Part shown: positions 35,243 through 46,365 of the stretch, in pieces
Position numbering within the stretch: the first letter of the stretch is position 1
Layout of the letters: each line of letters starts with the position of its first letter
DNA from: Leucogyrophana mollusca
Taxonomy: Eukaryota > Basidiomycota > Agaricomycetes > Boletales
NCBI GenBank assembly: GCA_021014945.1
Contig: MU266328.1
Coordinates: 1-64,000 of the forward strand
Direction of reading: 5' to 3'
Length of the DNA: 64,000 nucleotides
Notes under the pieces: model-generated
What the model saw: only the letters and a program-made list of their open reading frames with translations
The model's database searches: none
Told to the model about the DNA's origin: nothing
Translations under genes and position numbers: made by a program

Positions 35243-38200
35243 TCATGATGGGAACATTCCCCGCTCTACTATTGATGCGAATAACGGCCAGTCCGCACTC
35301 TTCCGACACATCTCCCTAAACATTCCACTGGGCTTTATCAATAGTTCTCGCGGTTCACCGAATTCTGCTATCGCTCCACCGTCAAGTACAAGGATGCGGT
35401 CATAGTCTATAATGGTCTTGAGTCGATGGGCTATCGTGATGACGAGGGCGTTCGACAGCTCTTCTCGAATGGTTTTCTGAATCTGTGGCGACAATATGGC
35501 AGTGAGCTACAATAACAAACGCCAGCAGAAATTAAGAGTGCTGACTTGGTCATCCAATCGTGAATCAATCTGAGATGTCGCTTCGTCCATGATTATGATG
35601 TTCGTTTTCCGTAAGATGGCACGGGCCAGAGCGACAAGTTGTCGTTCTCCTGCGCTCAACGAGCCACCTGGGCTGATGGGCATCTCCAGGCTGAAGCTGC
35701 CTTTGTCCGCCGCCCTACTAAGAAGGGTCGTCAAGTGGCAGCGCTCAAGTACATCCCAGCATTCTTGGTCCGTATGTTCGGCAAATGGGTCTAAGTTGCT
35801 CCGGATTGTTCCAGAAAAAAGGGAGACGTCTTGGCTGACGATAGTCTGGGGGAAGGCTTTTAAGAAATGGTAGGCAAGAATTTCAGGTATGCTCACAAGT
35901 CGAGATCTAAGGTCCTCAAGGCCAATCTTTGATATATCAATACCGTCAATCCTAAAATATGGTTTCAGCTGGGAGAAGCTCGATCGAGCTACACGGACGC
36001 ATCCTACATGATTTTTCCTGCACTTGGTTCAACCATGCGAAGGAGCGATAAAGCCAGGGTCGTTTTACCGGAGCCAGTCCTACCAACCTGAATAAACACA
36101 GCGTCAACTTCATACCAGACTCCATCGACAACCAATCTTACTACGCCTATTTTTTCTGAAGGCTCTGCCACAAACGATATCCCTTTGAGAACGTCAGGCA
36201 GTTCCGGAGCATATTTGACGACGAGGTTATCGACAACCAGTTCACCGTCGCTTGATGGCCAGTATGCTGGTGGGCGACTCTCCTCGATAATATGTGGGGC
36301 CTCTTGTGGCACCCCAAAATATTCTACTACGCGCTCAACGGAGTTGAAATCAAGTTCCAGCTGAGCAAGAACCCTGACGAGTTGTCGAGAAGCCTCCGCG
36401 AAGATGCCGGCTTGCACAATGACGATGGCTGCGGAACCGTTCGTAACACCTTGCCACAGGGCAAATAGAGTCGTTGCATAAACGACAACCGATCCGAGAC
36501 CTGGAGCACAGCTCTTGAGCCCATGACACCTACAGATTAGTGTGACAAAACTCACAATCGTACCGCCAGCGAAGCCACCCGTTCACCAACCACTAAAGCG
36601 GATGGCTTGAATACCTTAATCATTATAGAAAGGCAGCCGCTTACATATACGTGATCAAAGGACTGGAACTTGTCCACTTTCCTGTAAAAGCCATCTTGGT
36701 ACCTGGATTCCATGGCGAACGCCCGCACATGCGTCAGCCCTCGAAGGAGTTCGTCAAAGCCAGCAAAAGCCGGCGACAAGGATATACTCTCGAGTCGACG
36801 CAGATCCCGCAGCGCTCGTACGTAGCGAGGTGCAAGTCGGACATACAACCAAGCAATGACGATAGCGACTGGAGCAAATGTAGGAATGACAATGATGATC
36901 ACGATGAATGATGCCAAAAAGTTGAGCACCCCAGACAAGGCAGCTCGAGTGGAGCCCTGCAGGGCGCCGTCGATGGTATTAATGTCAGTGGTGAAGCGGT
37001 TTAGAATTCGCCCGATTGGCGTGATGTCAAAAAAGCGAGCTGGGGCCCTCGTGAGTCTATCGATTAAGCGCCGGAATAAGGAGCGCGAGGCCTGGAGGCT
37101 GGCGTAGTATCCCACTGAAATGTAAGCTAGTACGGAGGAGGCCCCGGCGATGGAAATGTATAAATAGACGAGCAACCACGGTTTCACGTTGACGTCAGGA
37201 GGCGGAAAATTGTCCCAAGGATATCTGATGTCCAGGAGGGACACAGAAACATCGTAGGCTTCGCCCCATTTGGCCAGGAAAACCTTCGAAAAAGGGTCAG
37301 TTATGCGACGCTACATTTGTTACTTCAGTGTCACCTGGTTGCTGATGTTGATAAAACGTATGGCAAGCATCAAGGAGAGAGTTATGACCCAGGACAGCAG
37401 GCCAGCGGCTCTGATGTATACCCAATAGGTCCGGAGTGGTACACGTCCCTCCGCACGCGCTTCTACATCAATTAGTTTCCCTTTGTCGGCCTTCGATGTT
37501 GTTTCCGCGAGTGGCAAGTCCGCTTCATTATCTGGCGTTTGCGTGCGACTTGTATCTTCTGTCGCGTCGTTTTCGGCCTCGACGAATAGCTCAAGCTGTC
37601 CGAGATCCTGGAACTCTTGGACAGAACCCGCGCGAAGAACCTTTCCTTGGGATAATTCAACAACGTAGGATGTGAGTGGTAAGCAGAGGCTGATATGATG
37701 CGTGACGAGGATGATAGTCCGACCACGGGCGAGGTCACCGGTTAAGCAGTTGCTAACAATATGTTGGGCTGTATGCATGTCCACGGCTGCCAACCTACGA
37801 GTGTTCTGAGCGGTAATGACGGAGGAGTAGATCAAACATACGGATCATCAAGAAGAATACACTGGGGTGGATCTCTTTCAGTACAAAACCACATAGCATA
37901 TCCACTTTCGGCGACGCACCGTGGCTTGGGAATACATCGCACGTGCCAGAGCAACGCGAGCCCGTTGGCCGCCCGACAGAGTGATGCCTTTCTCGCCGAT
38001 CTCTGAGTAACGCCATCGGTGAGAACATATAGTCATTGAAGCATCCACACTGAGACCTCACCAGTGAAGTCGCCAGCCTCGAAGACTTTTAGATCGTGAG
38101 TTAGGGCACAGGCTTCTATAACGGCCTGATATCGTTCGTCATCATAGCCATTTTTGGACCCGAAGATGATATTGTCTCGGATTGTAGCATGTTCAAGCCC

Positions 38201-41017
38201 TTTAGTACACCGTCAACAATTTTGGAGAAGGATCTTATATGGATGGCTTACAAGGATTTTGCGCACAATATGCGACCTGATGGTTCCTCTTGTTCAAGTA
38301 AACGCTTCCTGCCAGACAATGCATTTCTAAAGAACTGTGAGGACTATACTGTGAAGGATCAACGTTGAGACTTACCACCCAATAATGCTCCTAGCAAAGC
38401 GCTCTTTCCCGATCCTGTCGGCCCACTAATAAGAGTCAACTTATCTTTTGGGAATTTAACATCAAGGGGACCAAGCTCAAAACGGGTTTCTGCAAAAGAA
38501 GGCGCCTTCGGTATGCCATGCCACTCAAACACGGCTCCTTGAAATCCAATTTCAGAGTGGTCAGAAGCAGGCTGAGGGTCCGTCAGGGATGAAGCCCAGT
38601 CGGCAACCTCTTCTTCGGCAAGAAATCCTTCGATTCGCTGCATTGAAACGTACGCTGTGGGAATTGAGACATGTTTCCCTCTTCAAAAGGGTAACAAGAG
38701 GCGCACCGTGAAGCATAGCAAAAAACTGCCCTGGAAGAGCCGACATGGGCTCCTGCAACTGGGAAAACAAGGCAACGGCAGTGAAGGCCGTGGAAACAGT
38801 CAACTGCTCCCCCTCATATAATGTATACCAAGAAAATGTGGCAAGCGCAGTAGCAGAGGGTATCCAGGTCCTTCAATGCGCGTCAGTTTCTAGTGAGTTG
38901 TGTGACGGAAGAAGGGGCTACCATATGAAAGAGATGGCGGTATCGACTATGTTCTCCTTGACACGCCAACTTAACTCGACCTCCCTGGATTGCCGCGCAG
39001 CACTCGCCCATTGGTTCTCTGATAAAAGTCAACATCTGGACGGGGAGCGGTTGAGATCGCTACTCACCCCAGCCGTAGAACTTCAAGAATCTGACATTCT
39101 GGAGTAATTCGTTGACCACGCTCATTCGCCGGTCCTTCGCCTTCCACGAAGCCCGGGTAATCTTCAAAGAAGTGAGATGTTGCTCCACCATAATACGCAA
39201 GTACGTACTCGGATGTTGTATTTAGCCAAGGGATAGTTCAAAAGGTAAGCCAGGAGAGTGACAACGACTCCAGAGATTGCACTCCATCCTATTATGCTGA
39301 GGATTGCGTTAAGTCGAAGGAAGTTGAAGATGAACATTGCAACTTACCGGTAAAGGAAGACAAATGCGATCACCAGTCTTACGGGAGAAGAGAAGATCGC
39401 CGCGAAGTCCCAGAAACGCTGAGCTACTGCATAGGCGTCGCCTCTTTGGAAATGCTATGAGTCGTGGGCTGTTCTACGGAGCGCAATTACTCACTGCATA
39501 AGATTCACAATCTTGCCGAGATCTGCACTGCTTTCTTCGCCTTCCTCGTTGGCCCCCTTCCCGCTGACATCTCTTCTTCGTAAAGCTTTATAGTGTAATG
39601 AACAGAAAAGTTGTCCTCGAGTCCTCTCGTAACACCGACGGGTGTGCCAATTCTTGAAAAGGTCGACTTGCGCGAAGGACAGATGAGCTGCGAACGTGAC
39701 GAACGCCCAGAACTTGGCCGTTGACACAGCTTCCGGGCTGGGATTATCCAAAGCAGACAGTATCATCCGCAATGCATACGCCGGGACAAAGCCTGAGACG
39801 GGCAGAGGTCAGTGGGACACCACGACAAGTTCCGTATAACCCACATACCGACAACGGCGCCCCACATTTCTAAAACTAGGTCGAGTATAAGATCCAGGGA
39901 GTTAGATACCAGCAAGAAGCGAAGTAGAGAATGGGTGGGATAGCTGCAACCTTGTGAGCACGCAATGTCATTCGTGAAGAGACTACTTACCGAGCACGAT
40001 ATTCCAAGCATTTCTTGAATAGGTTTTTGTGCCGGAAGAATGGGGACAGACTCCAGACATCCGTGTCGCTGAGCGTTCGTTTCGAAGCCAGGTCGAGGAT
40101 TGGCTCCACGAAAGACACAGTGCACCAGGACCACAAATCGACGTTATCCTCGGGGCAAGAAATCGACGAAGATGGGACCTGCAAATGCGATTGTACCGGC
40201 ACAGTTGGACGCAGAGTATAAGCACTTACATCGGACGGGAGCGCAACATTCAGAGCAGGCCGAATGGCCTGCAGCGGGAGAATACCTGCAATCCAGATAT
40301 ACAACGCTGAAAGGACTACCCGCGAACATATCAATGCTGTTGCAGCACCAGTGTAGTTGCTGAGATATACGAAATCTACGCAGGCACTGACAAGGTATGC
40401 CAAGGAGAGCAGCATGAGCAAATAGGGCGGTGTTGATGGGGTTGTCGTTAACACTCTCAGGGACGCATAAGCCTGTATCACATCCTTAACCGAGATCGAA
40501 TAGTATATGAGGAATGCCCTACCCATGAGAAAGTCCCAAGCAAGGCTTGTGCCCAAGGCTCCCTCAGTGCGAGAGCGTACACAAAGCTCGCGAGCCATCC
40601 GACAGAATTGATGAGAGCCAGAACCGCCAGCGCCCGGTGGATGGACACTGGCTTAGAAAGCTCCTGGTCAATCGGGTCCTCGAGGTCGTCCAAGGTCAGG
40701 AAGCTCCGGAACGGTGCGCTAATGTGGCGCCAAAGAAGTTGAATGCCTTTTGGAAAGGACACGGCCGTTATAATGTCATATAGCACGACAACAGTGATAA
40801 GGACACCTGGGCACACGATGTCCAAAGCGAGTGCTCTGATATTACCGTTGAACCACGGATCCTGTCATGGGTGGACGTCAGCGACGGACCACGAAACGAA
40901 TGCGACACTGTTCACCTGCATAGTGGGTAGTATATGGGCAGCGCTCGAAAAGCGTTCGAGCTTTAAGGACGCGAGTTTAGAATTCTTGCCGATCGTGTAC
41001 AGAACCAAAAACTCCAT
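35243..41017 (-). CDS. Full-length ABCC (MRP-type) ABC transporter
   Basis: More than 20 short exons give a continuous protein from the ATG at 41017 to the stop at 35243. An N-terminal hydrophobic TMD0-like region (exons to 40472) is followed by transmembrane domain 1. NBD1 has Walker A GPTGSGKS (near 38420), signature [14 protein letters not shown] (near 37980) and Walker B CILLDDP. A charged linker follows, then TMD2 (37290-36600). NBD2 has Walker [10 protein letters not shown] (near 36080), signature [14 protein letters not shown] (near 35660), Walker [13 protein letters not shown] and H-loop [12 protein letters not shown]1 has Asp where the catalytic Glu sits in NBD2, the usual ABCC asymmetry, so NBD2 is the active ATPase site. 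The likely role is export of conjugated or xenobiotic compounds across the plasma or vacuolar membrane. An intron near 36147-36094 is 54 nt and frame-neutral. Confidence 0.93.
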
Positions 41018-41331
41018 AAGACGTATGGATCACGTTATTTCTCACGAGGTCGAGCACACGAAATGACCAATGTCCACATGTCAAAAGTCGGTGTGCTGCA
41101 GATAAAGCCCTCCCTGACATAATTGTGGAGGAACCAACGATGAAGCTAATTCTTGGGAGTTGGTCACTGACAGGGATTATTTATTTATTTGTTTTCGACC
41201 CAAAAGTTGATTTCCCATCCACGTGATCCATCGCGTCCCTTGAATACGGCTCAACAGGGACAAATATTGCTCAAAAGCAATATTGCGCTGCCAGGCACTT
41301 TTTGTGTCCGTGGACGAACACCAGCATTCGC
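41018..41331. promoter_or_regulatory. Divergent intergenic region, ABC transporter / membrane protein
   Basis: 314 bp separate the start of the minus-strand ABC gene from the start of the plus-strand membrane protein, so the region must serve both promoters. A TTATTTATTTATTTG run lies near 41178-41192. Confidence 0.4.
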
Positions 41332-42201
41332 ATGAAGCCCCGGCACCTTATTTGCTTTCTCGTTCTGACATCTGTGGCCCTTGCGACCCCACTGCTCAAA
41401 ACCCGCATCCCGAATCAAACCACGTTACAAGGCGCAGGCGCACACAACAGGGACCTGATTGGTCTCCTTGGAGGTTCGCGGGCATCAGGCCCCCCTGGAA
41501 CCGGCTACGCATCTGGGGCGAATTCTAGCCCTTTGACAACTGATTTCCCTGGTATCAAAGGGCTTGGCGGGTTGTCTACCAGTTCAGTGGGAGGGGCCTC
41601 CACCTCGACAAACAAAGGCACTGAATCCTCCCTTTTGTCTGCTGCGAATCCCTCTATCGCGACATCCGTCGCTTTCCCCAAACCGACACCAACAGCGTCA
41701 CTCACATCAATCGATACCTCGTTCGCAGTGGTGCCCACGAGCGGAAGCCTATTCTACCGAGAGAACAAGACATGGAAGATCGTCGGCGTTGCTATCATCG
41801 CTACCATGGTCGTTGCGGTGGTCGTATCCTCCGTGATGTTTTTCGACCGTCTATGGAGATTCGCACAAGAGGCTTTCTGCTGCAAGGGTCGGCCTGACGG
41901 CGTGGAAGACTTCGTCCAAGACTGGGAAAAAGGGATCTGGGAAATACCACCTTCGTTGGATAATAACGCCAACAAAACGTCGCCGATATTGTTGCCGTCA
42001 GAGACGCTTGCGGGATTTGTAAAAGAAAAGGAAGTGGGGACAGTGAGGTATTCCATTGTTGCGCGGCCAAAATCACTCCCCCCTGCGGGATGCCTCCTCT
42101 CTTCAGATCCACGCGAGCTCCCTTGGGATGTAGACAGCCTTCGAAAATGCACCCTCCATCGCCAGCTTTCCCAGCGCAGTACCCGGACACCATGCGCATA
42201 A
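41332..42201 (+). CDS. Type I single-pass membrane protein with Ser/Thr-rich ectodomain
   Basis: This is a single-exon reading from the ATG at 41332 of 289 residues. An earlier in-frame TTG at 41302 is not a credible start. Residues 1-19 form a signal peptide (RHLICFLVLTSVALATP). About 120 residues of Ser/Thr/Gly-rich, probably O-glycosylated sequence follow. Then comes a membrane helix, KIVGVAIIATMVVAVVVSSVMFF, split here as IVGVAIIATMVVA and VVVSSVMFF, and a roughly 120-residue cytosolic tail with a CC pair (EAFCCKG). The topology resembles cell-wall stress sensors or Mid2-like proteins, but no WSC or cysteine-rich domain is present. The C-terminal 40 residues are low-complexity and could belong to a different splice form. 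The function is unknown. Confidence 0.65.
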   Translation: MKPRHLICFLVLTSVALATPLLKTRIPNQTTLQGAGAHNRDLIGLLGGSRASGPPGTGYASGANSSPLTTDFPGIKGLGGLSTSSVGGASTSTNKGTESSLLSAANPSIATSVAFPKPTPTASLTSIDTSFAVVPTSGSLFYRENKTWKIVGVAIIATMVVAVVVSSVMFFDRLWRFAQEAFCCKGRPDGVEDFVQDWEKGIWEIPPSLDNNANKTSPILLPSETLAGFVKEKEVGTVRYSIVARPKSLPPAGCLLSSDPRELPWDVDSLRKCTLHRQLSQRSTRTPCA

Positions 42202-42344
42202 CAGCTCTACCCCCTCGACACGCCTATCCGCCAACTCTATACACGTCTCGCCTTTGGGGCTCTGCCGAGCACAGCTGGACAAGAACCTCCGAATCTCATT
42301 GTTTTTGTACTAGATTTTGCGTTGTGCATCGGATTGAGAGGCCC

Positions 42345-42647
42345 TCAGTTGGGTGAGCCGGCTTCGCCAGGCGGGAGCCTTTCCTCTAAGTAGTCAGAGA
42401 CAAACATGCCAACTGCACCCACTGTGCACACCGCCATTGAAACGTATAGTCGTGTCCGAGCAGGAAGTGCTGAAAAAAACAATGTTTGACTTTGCGCAAC
42501 ACGTCGCTGACCGGAAGAATTGGTACCTTTGTATGACTGCCATAAGGATCTACTCGACGGCCGGTCCGTCTTGAATCCAGGAGACGGGTGCTTCCCGGAA
42601 GACATTGATTGGTGGCTCGTGCTCACCTCTTTTGCTTTCTTCGTCAT
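42345..42647 (-). CDS. Small single-pass membrane protein, 81 residues
   Basis: Two exons (42647-42527 and 42469-42345) join in phase to 81 residues. The N-terminal 40 residues are basic and Ser-rich (MTKKAKEVSTS...). They lead into ALPARTRLYVSMAVCTVGAVG, a predicted membrane helix starting after a Pro-Ala-Arg turn, and end SDYLEERLPPGEAGSPN. The intron has a clean GTACCA donor and a TTTTTTTCAG acceptor. The basic N-terminus plus a helix suggests a mitochondrial inner-membrane or ER protein; I do not recognise the family. It converges with the upstream membrane protein (143 bp) and diverges from riboflavin synthase (311 bp). Its small size means automatic annotation may miss it. Confidence 0.65.
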   Translation of the reverse strand: MTKKAKEVSTSHQSMSSGKHPSPGFKTDRPSSRSLWQSYKGTNSSGQRRVAQSQTLFFSALPARTRLYVSMAVCTVGAVGMFVSDYLEERLPPGEAGSPN

Positions 42648-42958
42648 GGTACCCTGAGGAACCTCTGGGTGCTGGTGACAGTTTTGGATTTGGTACCCAC
42701 GGCCCTTTTGTAGTGCGACTTTGCAGCTTGGACTTGGCTTGCAATCACCAACTACCAGGAGCAGCCTCGCTGATCTATCAAGCCTAATTGACTTCGGTTG
42801 GTACCATCTCCAGTTTGCTGATCCGTCGAGTTATGGGTCCTATTGCGTCATTTATGCACGACGTACCCATCGTATTCCGGAGATTCAACGCTGTTACACC
42901 CAGAAACTAGATTCTAACAACACCTGCATAAAGACGTCCATCATAGAGACCTAGTCAG

Positions 42959-43842
42959 ATGTTTACGGGTCTGGTACGCCTCGACTTCGCAATTCTGCTC
43001 GCTATATAATCAATGTCATGCAGATCGAGCACCTTGGGACGGTGTCTTCCATCCATCGCGACGGCGGCGGGTGCACATTAACGATATCCGATTGCACTGC
43101 CATCCTTGGCGACTGCCATGTTGGAGACTCTATCGCAGTCAATGGTGCCTGTTTAACGGTCACAGAATTCGACAAGGACCAAGACGCAGGATATTTCAAG
43201 ACATGGTTGGCAAACGAAACACTGGACAGGACAGACCTAGGCGAGTATCTCATATGCTGATTTTCAACATCTCCTAATGGTGAGCCAATCAAACCATAGG
43301 TGATCGGAAGGTGGGCGATCAAGTAAACCTTGAGCGTGCCATGGGCGCACATGTCAGGTTTGGGGGTCACTTCGTACAGGTGCGTTTATATCTGCATGTA
43401 GGCCGATCGATTGGGAAATCTCACTCGAATCGAGGCTCACGTTGATACCACTGCTACGATACGGAAGCGTGCCTATGACGGCGACTCCCTCCGCCTGTGG
43501 TTCCAGCTTCCGGCGCCGACAGCGACACGACCGTCTCTTCTCCCATACTTGATTTCTAAGGGATACGTGGCTATCGACGGGGCTTCCCTCACAATAACTT
43601 CCGTTGACGACGCCGAGCGTACCTTTAGCGTAATGCTCATCCAACACACGCAGGAGAAGATCACACTCGGAAAGAAGGCAGATGGTGCCAGGGTTAATAT
43701 TGAGGTGGACATGGTTGGAAAATACGTGGAGAAGAGCGTTCTAGCGGCACTGGAAGGCGGAGGCGGACAGGCCATGCGGAATTGGGTAAAGAAGATTGTT
43801 GAAGAAACACTCGGCCAGAAAGGTGCTTCCGGGGCTGTATGA
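42959..43842 (+). CDS. Riboflavin synthase (alpha chain)
   Basis: Four exons (42959-42973, 43024-43240, 43300-43379, 43435-43842) give 239 residues. The 15-nt first exon encodes MFTGL, the conserved N-terminus of riboflavin synthase, and exon 2 continues IEHLGTVSSI. Two lumazine-binding domains follow. The first has VGDSIAVNGACLTVTEF. The second has KGYVAIDGASLTIT, and LIQHTQEKITLG is the end block. The enzyme dismutates two 6,7-dimethyl-8-ribityllumazines to riboflavin, the last step of vitamin B2 synthesis, as a cytosolic trimer. Intron 2 uses a GC donor (GCGAGT at 43241). The HVD motif that starts the second domain is preceded by Ala in place of the usual Gly. The length is typical of fungi. 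The yeast equivalent is RIB5. Confidence 0.95.
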
Positions 43843-44157
43843 AGCGGTCTGTATTGAAAATATATTCACTTGGCACATCCATCGCTTCGCCGCTATTACG
43901 CGTGGTGAATGGCACAATTTAGGATCGCTGTGGATGTAGACCGTGGATTGACCGTGGAGTTCCGGTAACTTGAATGTGCTCGGGTAAGAACAGTGACCAT
44001 TTCGGTAACGTCAAGTCTTGAGTCAAAGTCCTTGCAACCACACCAGCTTATCCTCTCGATAATTATTCGATAGGCGACGCTCACGTCGCAAGCTTCCTCT
44101 TTCGCGTGAAACAGTACCAACGCCTCTTAGAACTGAAATCTTCCGCATGTTTCCTCA

Positions 44158-46140
44158 ATGGAGACCCAGCTGAAAAGAAAGGTGAAGCTGGCTCACACGT
44201 CGGGGGTTGGTTCTAACAGTCATGTATTACTGCAGGTCACCGTCAAATTCGATCATAAGAATGGAAACGCATTCTCTCGTGTACATCCTCCCTCCAGGCC
44301 AGCGTCGCCCTCCAAATTACCACAGCCCACGTCGTTATCACCACCCCCAGGCTTCCGTCCCAAGGCAAAGGTGAACAGCAGCGCAACTATTCGGAATGTT
44401 GCCAGTGCGAGCTCCCTCAAGCCGAACAATGGTTCCGCCTACAATATTTCAAGACCTAACTCGCCTTTGAAGCAGGTTCGAGCTTCGCCATCCGAACCAG
44501 TTCCACCAGTGAAGGCACGCATAACAGCTCGACCCTCGTCAAAATCAGCAGCTGCCCACGTTCAGTCTCCTTCAACAAACTCTGAATCTCGTCAGAGATC
44601 ATTAACTACCGTTTCTTCCAACCTTCACGTCAAAGTCGCGGAAGACCGGCCTCGCAGTGGTAGCGTAGCGTTGCATCACGCGTTATCAACCTCAGCTCTG
44701 AGAACGCCATCCCCGCCAGTTTCACAGGCCTCGCCTTTGTCAGAGCGGTCCTTCGCGGGCAGCGAGCACAGTGGGGCCTCCCATGTAGGCCCCATCAAAG
44801 TGAAAGCGAAAGTATCGGGCCTCGCCAAAAGCAGCTATACTGACAACGCATCGTCGCTGTCACTTTCCCCACCGTGGGCTACTACCAGACCTATTCACAC
44901 TCGTGCGCGGGCGCCCTCAGTGTCTTCCAGTTTCTCTGTGAACCCATCCCCTGCTGCTACAAACTCCGAGTCTCCTTTCTACCCCATAACCACCGCCGCA
45001 CCCGCCGCTAATCCTCATCGTTATGTTCCTCCTCGGCGTGCGCCTTCACCCAGCTACCGTCATTACCAACCCTTTGCTGGCAGTGATGCACTCTCCGCAT
45101 CCTATACTAGACACGCTGTTGTGCCCAAGGTAGATCCCGCCAAGATACCATTACCTCCGCAATCGCCGCCGATATCTGCGCTGTCTTTATCGTCACGGTC
45201 GTCAATATCCCGTTCTTCGTTATCTTTTAGTGCAGACAATGCCGCAGATAGCAAAGTCAGCGTTTCGACGGTTGGGTCGCACCCCATTATGGACAGAACG
45301 GACATTCGCGATACGGGATATCGGCCAGAGGGGGAGAACCAGGCTTCTAACATAATCCCGCCGTCCAGAGACAATATTCATGTCGATAACAAACCCCCCA
45401 GCTATGAGCGTGAAAGTGATGACGGAGATTCGGACGGTTCGGGACATAAGGCTAGGGCTAAAGCCAAGTCCAATCGGAAGGTTCGTGGATACTCCAACCT
45501 TTATGATTCTGTCCCAACGCCTACGTTGACATGCACATAGATTGCCGATCTGGAGATTACAAACCGATCTCTCCTTGCCATCAATGCCTCTCTCGAAACT
45601 ACGAAGCATCGGCAAGCAAAGGAGATACGTGATCTGCGCCGGAAGCTAAGAGAATCACGTCTTATCCTCCCTCCGAGAGCTTTCAAGGCAGTAACATCAC
45701 AAGACAAAATTTTAGATGAGGACGAGAATGACCACGACGAAGATGACGACAGTGAGAATGGGGAAGAGTGGGCAACTGACGAAACTTACCGAAGGGTCAA
45801 CGCCATGGTGGACGGACTCATAGCTGCTGGCAGAAGGGCGCTAGAGAAAACCCCCGATGATTTCAAGGAATCTGGATCTGCGAGGGTCTTGAACGCCGAG
45901 GAGTTACGTTCGTGGAGAGACTCTGGGCATGGCACCACCACCTTTCATAGTGTCCCTCTCCGTGTAGTTGGAGCAGACGAAGAGTCGGCATCACGGAGGT
46001 CACTGTCGCCTGCACATGTAGCAGTACCAGAGAGCGACGACGAATTCTCCTCGGAAGATGAAGTAGCGGGCCTAACCATGGAACCGGACACGCCGCCCCA
46101 CGCACATTTGCCTCCAATCACTATTACGCCCTCGCCATGA
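44158..46140 (+). CDS. Disordered protein with conserved C-terminal coiled-coil block
   Basis: Three exons (44158-44181, 44236-45480, 45541-46140) give 622 residues. Intron 1 is 54 nt and stop-free, but the GTGAAG donor and CTGCAG acceptor support removal. Residues 10-430 are Ser/Pro-rich and disordered, with many SP and PPR sites that could be phosphorylated. Right after intron 2 a sharply different helical block begins: IADLEITNRSLLAINASLE, then AKEIRDLRRKLRESR and LILPPRAF. It is followed by an acidic stretch (DEDENDHDEDDDSENGEEW). I recall this LEITNxSLLAIN...LRRKLRES block from other fungal proteins without an assigned role. The stop in frame at 45538-45540 is the end of intron 2. The C-terminal segment is Ser-rich and acidic. 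It is a single-copy-looking gene between RibE and myosin I. Confidence 0.75.
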
Positions 46141-46365
46141 TTATGATATTTTCTGTATCACATACCCATCACAGTATCGCGGAACTCCGGAAGCATTTAC
46201 TGATACCCGCCTTAGCATTTCTGCATGTGTCTTCGTCGTCCTATAGCTATCTGTTTACATGAGCATGCGCACTACAACTAATGAACAAGTATTCCGACAA
46301 AGCGATGTCTAGTTTATTCGAGGGTGTCGGAACTAAAGTACTCTAAAGGCATAAATCCCTCTCCA

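Noticed and set aside
36440..36560. Frameshift in the ABC transporter TMD2
   Set aside because: Using the CTCCAG acceptor after the GTGAGT donor gives a 55-nt intron and a continuous YDCLGSVVVY reading.
38745..39107. Plus-strand 120-codon open frame within the ABC gene
   Set aside because: It is antisense to two ABC exons whose phases and membrane-domain motifs are consistent.
45538..45540. Premature stop making the 44158 gene a pseudogene
   Set aside because: The TAG is the 3' splice site of a 60-nt intron (GTTCGT to ACATAG); removal restores the frame into a conserved block.
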